Shown here in pieces: positions 1-10,875 of a stretch of 10,875 nucleotides of DNA. Every line of letters starts with the position of its first letter. Within the stretch, counting starts at the first letter, position 1. A model generated the notes under the pieces. The model saw nothing but the letters and a program-made list of their open reading frames with translations, ran no database searches and had not been told where the DNA came from. The stretch is from VAYN01 sp964540905. Lineage in GTDB: Bacteria > Actinomycetota > Thermoleophilia > Solirubrobacterales > 70-9. A program made the translations under genes and the position numbers. Where the stretch lies: contig CAZIOS010000046.1 of the NCBI GenBank assembly GCA_964540905.1, forward strand, positions 1 to 10,875. The letters are read 5' to 3'.

Positions 1-3776
<3,776 letters not shown>

Positions 3777-3786
3777 GGACGGGCGG

Positions 3787-3872
3787 TGCGGAGGGGGCGC
3801 CCAACCGCCAGCTCGCCAACCGTCTCCAGCCAAACTGGCCGCATAGCCAGTCCGATAGATTCCCCCTCCGCA
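3787..3872 (+). promoter_or_regulatory. Nested inverted repeats in the rpoC-monooxygenase spacer, reaching the start codon
   Basis: An 11-bp perfect inverted repeat has arms TGCGGAGGGGG (3787-3797) and CCCCCTCCGCA (3862-3872). The right arm runs into the A of the monooxygenase ATG. Inside it, ACTGGC (3834-3839) and GCCAGT (3846-3851) make a 6-bp hairpin with a six-base loop. No T-tract follows, so it is not a standard intrinsic terminator. In a read-through transcript from rpoC the outer stem would hide the next start codon, while an RNA starting near 3868 would lack it. The repeat is seen directly; the regulatory role is inference. Confidence 0.5.
3856..3861 (+). promoter_or_regulatory. Candidate -10 box (TAGATT) for the monooxygenase gene
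   Basis: TAGATT fits the TAnnnT core of a sigma-70-type -10 box and ends 10 nt before the ATG at 3872. Transcription would then start about 3-4 nt before the start codon, giving a nearly leaderless mRNA. This would agree with the lack of a Shine-Dalgarno sequence. No convincing -35 box is visible, so the call is tentative. Confidence 0.3.
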
Positions 3873-5191
3873 TGCCCCCCTCGGACAAGGTCTGCATCAT
3901 CGGCGCCGGCTCCTCCGGCATCACCGCCGTCCAGGTCCTCGACGCCCGCGGCATCCCCTTCGACTGCTTCGAGAAGGGCTCCTTCGTCGGCGGCAACTGG
4001 CGCTACGAAAACGACAACGGGATGTCGTCCGCCTACCGCTCGCTGCACATCAACACCTCGCGCCGGGTGATGGCCTTCAAGACCTTGCCGATGCCGGACC
4101 ATTACCCCGACTACCCGGATCACTTCCAGATGGCGGCCTACTTCGACGAATACGTCGACCACTTCCGCCTGCGCGAGAAGATCCGCTTTCGCACCGAGGT
4201 CCTGAGCGCGGCACCGGTCGAGGGCGAGTGGGAGGTGACGGTCGAGGGCCCAGAGGGGCGCGAGACGAATCGCTACCGCGCCCTGCTCGTCGCCAACGGC
4301 CACCACTGGGACCCGCGCTGGCCGGAACCGGCCTTCGCCGGCGCCGAGGAGTTCGACGGCGAGCAGATCCACGCCCACCACTACCGCGAGCCGGAGATCC
4401 TGCGCGACAAGCGCGTGCTCGTGCTCGGGATCGGCAATTCCGCCGTCGACATCGCCGTCGAGTCCTCGCGGATCGGGGCCAAGACCTTCCTCGCGACTCG
4501 CCGCGGCGCCTACATCCTGCCCAAGTACCTGAACGGCAAGCCGATCGACGAGATCGCCACGCAGCTGACCTCGATGCTGCCGCTCTCGGTGCAGCGCTTC
4601 GGCAGCATGCGGATGCTCGGCGTCGCCGCCGGCGAGATGACCGACTACGGCCTGCCCAAGCCCGATCACAAGCTGTTCGAGGCGCATCCGACCGTCTCCT
4701 CGGAGCTGCTGCCGCGGCTCGGCCACGGCGACATCGCGGTCAAGCCCAACATCGAGCGCTTCGCCGGCGGCAACGCGGTCCGCTTCGTCGACGGCAGCAC
4801 TGAGGAGATCGATCTCGTCGTCTACTGCACCGGCTACAAGATGACCTTTCCCTTCTTCGCCCCCGAGGTCGTCTCGGCGCCGGACAACCGCCTGCCGCTC
4901 TACCGCCGGGTCGCCTCGGCCGAGCGCCCGGGCCTCTTCTTCATCGGCTTCATCCAGCCGCTGGGGCCGATCATGCCACTGGCCGAGGCGCAGGCCGAGT
5001 GGATCGCCGACCTGCTCAGCGCTCGCGCGGCGCTACCGTCGCCGGCGCGGATGCGGACCGAGATCGCGAGGGAGGAAGCGCGGATGCGGAAGCGCTTCGT
5101 TGCCTCTAAGCGTCATACGGTCGAGGTCGACTTCTATCCCTATCTGCGCGAGATCCGGCGCGAGCGAAAGCAGGCTGCGCAGAGGGCTTGA
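3872..5191 (+). CDS. FMO-type flavin-dependent monooxygenase (class B, NADPH and FAD)
   Basis: This 439-residue protein probably inserts one oxygen atom from O2 into a soft nucleophile (N or S) using FAD and NADPH; the substrate is not evident. The FAD-binding GAGSSG is at residues 11-16. An FMO fingerprint FxGxxxHxxxY spans F161 to Y171; it ends in Tyr, not the Trp-Pro of Baeyer-Villiger enzymes. The NADPH-binding GIGNSA is at 186-191, and CTGY, the late conserved motif, at 319-322. The early NTS...MAF...PMP segment is also typical. The C-terminus is an Arg/Glu-rich helix. The ATG at 3872 puts GAGSSG close to the N-terminus; the frame stays open further upstream only because it runs in another frame of rpoC. 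There is no Shine-Dalgarno. The 3' end overlaps a convergent small gene by 86 nt. A metabolic oxidase directly behind rpoC is unexpected. Confidence 0.9.
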   Translation: MPPSDKVCIIGAGSSGITAVQVLDARGIPFDCFEKGSFVGGNWRYENDNGMSSAYRSLHINTSRRVMAFKTLPMPDHYPDYPDHFQMAAYFDEYVDHFRLREKIRFRTEVLSAAPVEGEWEVTVEGPEGRETNRYRALLVANGHHWDPRWPEPAFAGAEEFDGEQIHAHHYREPEILRDKRVLVLGIGNSAVDIAVESSRIGAKTFLATRRGAYILPKYLNGKPIDEIATQLTSMLPLSVQRFGSMRMLGVAAGEMTDYGLPKPDHKLFEAHPTVSSELLPRLGHGDIAVKPNIERFAGGNAVRFVDGSTEEIDLVVYCTGYKMTFPFFAPEVVSAPDNRLPLYRRVASAERPGLFFIGFIQPLGPIMPLAEAQAEWIADLLSARAALPSPARMRTEIAREEARMRKRFVASKRHTVEVDFYPYLREIRRERKQAAQRA

Positions 5192-5438
5192 CGACCCGGG
5201 TGCGACCGCCCGGCGGGCAGGCCGGCAGCGGCATCGCGGCGCCGCCACCGTGGGGGCCGCGGCGCGGACCGCGTGGCAGCTTCGGCGGCCGCGGCCGGCG
5301 CTTGAGGCCACCGTCGGAATCCTCCGCGCCCTCGGGCTCGGGCGCCTGCTTGCTCGCCCACCAGACGAGCCAGATCGACCCCAGAACCGGGATCTTCAGG
5401 ACCACCAGCAAGAAGAAGATCGGCCAGAACCCCACCAT
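5106..5438 (-). CDS. Small single-TM protein with a Pro/Arg/Gly-rich tail
   Basis: This is a hypothetical protein of 110 residues. Residues about 4-28 form one hydrophobic, Trp-rich membrane segment (containing FFLLVVLKIPVLGSIWLVWW), followed by an acidic linker (PEPEGAEDSD) and then a long basic tail rich in Pro, Arg and Gly. This layout resembles small actinobacterial membrane proteins of unknown function, which supports a real gene; I cannot name a family. The ATG at 5438 lies just before the membrane segment. A TAGACT box 6 nt upstream and no Shine-Dalgarno suggest leaderless transcription. The gene follows the HAD gene by 31 nt and its last 86 nt overlap the monooxygenase gene tail to tail. 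The last ~30 residues lie in that overlap and may be less constrained. The true C-terminus is certain only if the frame is real. Confidence 0.6.
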   Translation of the reverse strand: MVGFWPIFFLLVVLKIPVLGSIWLVWWASKQAPEPEGAEDSDGGLKRRPRPPKLPRGPRRGPHGGGAAMPLPACPPGGRTRVVKPSAQPAFARAGSRADRDRSRPRPYDA

Positions 5439-5444
5439 CGGGTC

Positions 5445-5450
5445 AGTCTA
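5445..5450 (-). promoter_or_regulatory. Candidate leaderless -10 box (TAGACT) for the small TM gene
   Basis: On the minus strand TAGACT ends 6 nt before the ATG at 5438, so transcription would begin at about the start codon itself. It lies within a 12-bp dyad, AGTCTAAAGACT (5445-5456). A weak CTGAAG sits 17 nt upstream as a possible -35. No Shine-Dalgarno is present, in keeping with a leaderless message. Confidence 0.35.
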
Positions 5451-5456
5451 AAGACT

Positions 5457-5486
5457 CGCCCCGCGGGCTTCAGGCCTGCGCGGGCG
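5457..5486 (-). terminator. Possible terminator hairpin at the end of the rpsL-rpsG-HAD unit
   Basis: CGCCCCGCG (5457-5465) pairs with CGCGGGCG (5479-5486) through 8 bp with one bulged base and a 13-nt loop that holds the HAD stop codon. On the minus strand the stem is followed by AGTCTTTAG, only a weak U-run, so it could be a U-poor terminator of the kind found in high-GC bacteria, or merely GC-rich sequence. Its place between the HAD stop and the next gene's candidate promoter favours termination. Confidence 0.35.
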
Positions 5487-5970
5487 ACTCGCGCTGGAGC
5501 CCGCGAGCCCAGGCGAGCAGCGCCTCGGTCTGGGACTCCTCGAGCCCGAAGGCAGACTGGGTGGGGACCAGCAGGGTCGGCTCGGGCCGATTGCGCGCCC
5601 ACTCGTAACAGCTCTCATCGAGGCTGTCGTCGATCCAGGCGACGGCGCGGCCGCGTCCGTACTCGGTCAGCGGCGCCAGCTTCCAGTGAGCGGAGCCAAA
5701 CCGCGCTGCCCCCTCGAAGGAGAGGTAAGGGAGCGGAGGCAGGCCCAGCATGTACGGCAGGTAGTCGTTGGCGCGGGCCTCCCAACCGGTGGCCCAGGCC
5801 AGCTCGTAGTACTCGGAGAGGCGCTGCAGGCGCTCGCCGGCGGCGAGCGAGACGCAGTGGACCATGCCGTCGATCAGCTCGAACTGGGCGACCTCGGCGG
5901 GCGGCGGTTCGTCGTAGCCGAAGAGGCTGATCACCCCGTCGACGTCAACCGCGAGGATCGGCCGGTTCAT
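5470..5970 (-). CDS. HAD-like phosphatase domain protein, resembling the HAD family of RNA-repair proteins
   Basis: This is a 166-residue protein with all four motifs of the haloacid dehalogenase fold. Motif I is DVDGV with the nucleophile Asp9 and acid/base Asp11; motif II is Thr61 in WATGW; motif III is Lys97 in HWKL; motif IV is WIDDS with Asp114 and Asp115. The spacing without a large cap, together with WATGWE, HWKL, WIDD and a final PT-LLVPT segment, resembles the HAD domains described in 'Swiss army knife' RNA-repair proteins (HAD_SAK family). A phosphatase acting on nucleic acid ends or nucleotides is therefore possible but unproven. The ATG at 5970 is 13 nt after the rpsG stop, so the gene is probably co-transcribed with rpsL-rpsG; no clear Shine-Dalgarno is visible. 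The catalytic residues are complete, so it is likely active. The family assignment is from recalled pattern. Confidence 0.85.
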   Translation of the reverse strand: MNRPILAVDVDGVISLFGYDEPPPAEVAQFELIDGMVHCVSLAAGERLQRLSEYYELAWATGWEARANDYLPYMLGLPPLPYLSFEGAARFGSAHWKLAPLTEYGRGRAVAWIDDSLDESCYEWARNRPEPTLLVPTQSAFGLEESQTEALLAWARGLQRESPAQA

Positions 5971-5983
5971 CGGAAGCGCCGGG

Positions 5984-6454
5984 CTACCAGCGGTAGTGCG
6001 CGAAGGCTTTGTTGGCCTGGGCCATGCGGTAGATGTCGTCCTTGCGCTTCCAGGCGCTGCCCTGCTGCTGGTTGGCGTCGAGGATCTCGCTGGCGAGCCG
6101 CTCGGCCATCGAGTACTCGCGCCGGGCGCGGGCGAACTGGACCAGCCAGCGGATCGCGAGGGTGCGGGCGCGGCGGGCGGGAACCTCGACCGGGACCTGG
6201 TAGGTGGCGCCGCCGACGCGGCGGGAACGGACCTCGAGCACCGGCGTCAGCTGCTTGATCGCCGCCTCCAGCGTCTCCACCGGATCCTCGCCGCTGCGCT
6301 CCCCGACGATCGCCAGGCTGTCGTAGACGAGCCGCTCGGCCAGCGACTTCTTGCCGTCGCTCATCACCTTGTTGACGAGCTGCTGGACGAGCCGGTTGCG
6401 GTAGCGGGCGTCGGGTTCGACCGGACGGATCTGGGCTGCGGAGCGGCGCGGCAT
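5984..6454 (-). CDS. rpsG: 30S ribosomal protein S7
   Basis: S7 binds the 3' domain of 16S rRNA, nucleates assembly of the 30S head and lines the mRNA exit/E-site region. The 156-residue product has the normal family length. Conserved segments are visible: an N-terminal MPRR, the LVNKVMSDGKKSLAE helix, the VEVRSRRVGGATYQVPVEV beta-hairpin region, ALAIRW-like TLAIRWLV and a C-terminal MAQANKAFAHYRW. The start ATG overlaps the rpsL stop by one base (TAATG), the classic arrangement for termination-reinitiation coupling, so S7 output should follow S12 output. Only a weak AAGG lies upstream. In E. coli S7 represses its own operon through the rpsL-rpsG spacer; here there is no spacer, so that mechanism cannot work in the same form. 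The gene is inverted relative to rpoC and fusA. Confidence 0.98.
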   Translation of the reverse strand: MPRRSAAQIRPVEPDARYRNRLVQQLVNKVMSDGKKSLAERLVYDSLAIVGERSGEDPVETLEAAIKQLTPVLEVRSRRVGGATYQVPVEVPARRARTLAIRWLVQFARARREYSMAERLASEILDANQQQGSAWKRKDDIYRMAQANKAFAHYRW

Positions 6455-6849
6455 TACGAGGCCTTGACGCCGTAGCGAGAGCGGGCCTGCTTGCGGTCGG
6501 AGACGCCGGCGGCGTCGAGGGTGCCGCGGACGACCTTGTAGCGGACGCCCGGCAGGTCCTTGACGCGACCGCCGCGGATCAGCACGACCGAGTGCTCCTG
6601 AAGGTTGTGTCCCTCACCGGGAATGTAGGTGGTGACCTCCATGCCGTTGGTCAGCCGCACACGGGCGATCTTGCGCAGGGCCGAGTTCGGCTTCTTCGGC
6701 GTCACCGTGGCGACACGGGTGCAGACGCCGCGCCGCTGCGGGGCGGCTACGCGCTTCTTGCGACCCTGGCCCGACTTGAGGCCCGGCGTCGTGGTCTTCT
6801 TCTTCGGGCGCTTGCGGCCCTTCCTGACGAGTTGATTCGTATTCGGCAC
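6454..6849 (-). CDS. rpsL: 30S ribosomal protein S12
   Basis: S12 lies at the decoding centre and controls accuracy; it is the classical streptomycin-resistance target. The product is 131 residues and starts at GTG 6849, chosen because MPNTNQLVRKGR matches the universal S12 N-terminus. TPKKPNSALRK holds Lys52, equivalent to E. coli Lys43, and GGRVKDLPG holds Lys97, equivalent to Lys88; both are the streptomycin-sensitive residues. Asp98 is the Asp that is methylthiolated in E. coli. About nine extra residues, rich in Lys/Arg/Thr, lie between residue 13 and the PQRRGVCTRV motif compared with E. coli and mycobacteria; Firmicutes S12 has an insertion in the same region. The first 103 nt are also the 3' end of the upstream membrane protein gene in another frame. 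No Shine-Dalgarno is seen, but TACTAT stands 8 nt before the GTG. Confidence 0.98.
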   Translation of the reverse strand: MPNTNQLVRKGRKRPKKKTTTPGLKSGQGRKKRVAAPQRRGVCTRVATVTPKKPNSALRKIARVRLTNGMEVTTYIPGEGHNLQEHSVVLIRGGRVKDLPGVRYKVVRGTLDAAGVSDRKQARSRYGVKAS

Positions 6850-7718
6850 GGCCGCGCATAGTAGAGCAGTCCGGCGAGAACCAGCCCCGCCGCCGCCGCG
6901 AGCTCGGCGTAGAAGCCACTCTGGAGCACCGCCGAGGCGCCGGCGAAACGGGAGTTCTGGCGCCCGACGTCGAGCCCGGCGGGGAGGTCGACGAGGAGGA
7001 TCACGGCGACCGCGACCAGCCCCAGGGCGGCGAGGGCGAGGCCGAGCCGGCGCCGCTCGCGGGCGATCGCCAGGGCCCCGATCGCGGCGGCGAGCAGGCC
7101 GAGCGGGACCAGCAGGTAGGCGTGGGCCTGGCCGGCGGTGCGGACGGCGACGGTCGGCGGCTTCGCCACCCCGGGCAGCCCGGCATAGGCGGCCTGGCCG
7201 ACCTCGACCCCGCGGTAGTCGTTGAACTGGGAGACGATCAGGCAGATGCCGGCGGCCACCGCCACCGCGGCGATCGCCCGCCGCGGCGTCACCACCGCGC
7301 TCAGCGCGGTCGCCCCCCGCACCGCCGCGGCGCCGGCGCGACGCAGCCAGCGCTCCCCGACCGCGATCGCCGCGAAGAAGCGGGCCACCCAGGGACGCAG
7401 CCGCGGCCAGGTCCAGGCCCAGGCGCGCTTGGCCCCAGAGGCCAGCCGGTGCCGCCCGCGCAGCAGCGCCGGCTCGGCCTGCTCGAGGCCGCGATTGGCG
7501 AGGCGGTCGGCGCGTCTGGTCAGCCTGGCCAGGCGCGTCGGGACAGCCTTCAGCGTCGCCCCGATGCGACGCCGCGTCGCTGCTATCATCGCCCGTCGCT
7601 CAGGCTGTTTTTTCGCAGGACGCTTCGCCGGGCCCGCTGGGGCCTTTTTTTTGCGCTGAGGCTGGTTGCGCTGATGTTGGCGCTGACCCTGCTTGCTGTC
7701 GGGGCGCTTCGAATTCAC
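6747..7718 (-). CDS. Four-TM membrane protein of unknown function, overlapping rpsL
   Basis: This is a 323-residue protein read from GTG 7718, with AAAGGG 6 nt upstream as a possible ribosome site. Residues 1-43 are Gln/Lys/Arg-rich and low in complexity; 44-146 are strongly basic and helical. Four hydrophobic segments follow, at about 148-164, 199-219, 225-245 and 268-287. Basic clusters on the inner side (RERRR at 220-224 and the tail) put both termini in the cytoplasm. The first outer loop has QFNDYRGVEVG. The pattern resembles an uncharacterised family I associate with Solirubrobacterales; no function is known to me. The last 34 residues are read from the start of rpsL in another frame and are Arg/Ser-rich. 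An internal ATG at 7589 (Met44) is an alternative start: the stretch before it has about 30% A/T at third codon positions, far more than its neighbours. The gene is probably co-transcribed with rpsL. Confidence 0.75.
   Translation of the reverse strand: MNSKRPDSKQGQRQHQRNQPQRKKKAPAGPAKRPAKKQPERRAMIAATRRRIGATLKAVPTRLARLTRRADRLANRGLEQAEPALLRGRHRLASGAKRAWAWTWPRLRPWVARFFAAIAVGERWLRRAGAAAVRGATALSAVVTPRRAIAAVAVAAGICLIVSQFNDYRGVEVGQAAYAGLPGVAKPPTVAVRTAGQAHAYLLVPLGLLAAAIGALAIARERRRLGLALAALGLVAVAVILLVDLPAGLDVGRQNSRFAGASAVLQSGFYAELAAAAGLVLAGLLYYARPCRIRINSSGRAASARRRRPRRRASSRARVARSA
6858..6863 (-). promoter_or_regulatory. Candidate leaderless -10 box (TACTAT) for rpsL
   Basis: On the minus strand TACTAT matches TAnnnT and ends 8 nt before the GTG start of rpsL, so transcription could start at or next to the start codon. 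The same bases encode Tyr-Tyr in the last membrane segment of the upstream gene. No good -35 box is visible. Translation could instead be coupled to the overlapping upstream gene. Confidence 0.35.
7581..7589 (+). promoter_or_regulatory. fusA: Candidate extended -10 promoter for fusA (TGCTATCAT)
   Basis: TGCTATCAT fits an extended -10 element (TGnTATnAT). It is about 170 nt upstream of fusA, and transcription would begin near 7595. No good -35 box is seen at the usual distance, which extended -10 promoters can tolerate. It is plausible because the genes upstream run the other way, so fusA must have its own promoter nearby. It overlaps the 5' part of the divergent membrane protein gene. Confidence 0.35.
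7631..7652 (+). terminator. Terminator-like hairpin with eight T in the fusA leader (possible attenuator)
   Basis: GGCCC (7631-7635), loop GCTG and GGGCC (7640-7644) form a perfect 5-bp GC stem followed at once by eight T (7645-7652), the form of an intrinsic terminator on the plus strand. It stands 105 nt before the fusA ATG and 42 nt downstream of the candidate -10. GCCCG at 7591-7595 could pair with CGGGC at 7629-7633 and break the stem, which would give an antiterminator. The same bases on the minus strand would encode Lys-Lys-Lys in the N-terminal tail of the membrane protein, so coincidence is possible. Confidence 0.45.
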
Positions 7719-7757
7719 CCATAACCCTTTCCAAAACCACTCAAACTCACACGGACC

Positions 7758-9869
<2,112 letters not shown>

Positions 9870-9882
9870 ACCCAAGCGCGTC

Positions 9883-9942
9883 GCGGGCTGCATCTGGCTA
9901 TATTTCCCAGGTTCGCCCGCAGGCAGGGAAAAAGTTCCTGCC
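9883..9942 (+). promoter_or_regulatory. Two tandem hairpins in the fusA-tuf spacer
   Basis: The first hairpin pairs GCGGGC (9883-9888) with GCCCGC (9915-9920), with an inner CTGG/CCAG stem (9894-9897 and 9907-9910). The second pairs GGCAGG (9922-9927) with CCTGCC (9937-9942), extended by AA/TT around one bulged G. No T-tract follows either, so they do not look like terminators; an RNA processing or stability element is possible. TATATT (9899-9904) in the first loop could instead be a -10 box for tuf. About 70 nt of C/A-rich, apparently unstructured leader follows. Confidence 0.4.
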
Positions 9943-10005
9943 AGGCAAGACTTCAGAAACTCAAGCAGACAAACCAGACAGAACACAACTTTCGAAAGGC
10001 GAAAC

Positions 10006-10009
10006 GGAG
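10006..10009 (+). promoter_or_regulatory. tuf: Ribosome binding site of tuf (GGAG)
   Basis: GGAG within CGGAGAGAG ends 4 nt before the tuf ATG. It is the clearest Shine-Dalgarno in the window and fixes the start at 10014, in contrast to fusA, rpsL and the monooxygenase gene, which have none. Confidence 0.75.
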
Positions 10010-10013
10010 AGAG

Positions 10014-10875
<862 letters not shown>

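Noticed and set aside
5188..5930. Plus-strand open frames across the HAD and small TM genes
   Set aside because: Basic, low-complexity translations antisense to genes with recognisable motifs.
6614..6919. Upstream ATG in another frame near the rpsL start
   Set aside because: Its frame does not give the S12 sequence; the GTG at 6849 gives the conserved N-terminus.
7608..7613. Six-T run as a second terminator in the fusA leader
   Set aside because: Only about 3 bp of stem can form directly before it.

Overview
The window is high-GC bacterial DNA carrying the core rpoC / str-operon neighbourhood: the 3' part of rpoC, then rpsG and rpsL, fusA, and the first two thirds of tuf. The organism is most likely an actinobacterium. 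The RNA polymerase beta' subunit has a long charged helical insert near its N-terminus, as actinobacterial beta' subunits do, and several genes seem to lack Shine-Dalgarno sequences. The membrane protein and small transmembrane protein resemble proteins I associate with Thermoleophilia/Solirubrobacterales. That placement is a family-level impression, not a computed result.

Layout: (1) 1-3776, + strand, rpoC lacking its N-terminal ~100 residues. (2) 3777-3871, a 95-nt spacer with nested inverted repeats; its outer arm reaches the start codon of the next gene. (3) 3872-5191, + strand, a flavin-dependent monooxygenase. (4) 5106-7718, a minus-strand block that reads, in transcription order, four-TM membrane protein, rpsL, rpsG, HAD-like phosphatase, small single-TM protein. 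(5) 7758-9869, + strand, fusA. (6) 9870-10013, a structured then C/A-rich tuf leader. (7) 10014 to the end, + strand, tuf, cut by the window edge.

The genes together form the transcription and translation core: RNA polymerase beta', ribosomal proteins S12 and S7 of the 30S decoding and head regions, and the elongation factors EF-G and EF-Tu. The usual bacterial order rpoC-rpsL-rpsG-fusA-tuf is kept, but rpsL-rpsG and flanking accessory genes point the opposite way. fusA-tuf therefore cannot be read from an rpsL promoter and needs its own. A candidate extended -10, followed 42 nt downstream by a terminator-like hairpin with eight T, lies about 105-175 nt upstream of fusA and would make an attenuator-type leader.

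Other points of interest are a 103-nt out-of-frame overlap of the membrane protein gene with rpsL, a HAD protein resembling the RNA-repair-associated HAD family placed 13 nt after rpsG, a monooxygenase directly behind rpoC, and TAnnnT boxes 6-10 nt before three start codons, which suggests leaderless transcription. No rRNA, tRNA, CRISPR array, insertion sequence or replication origin was seen.
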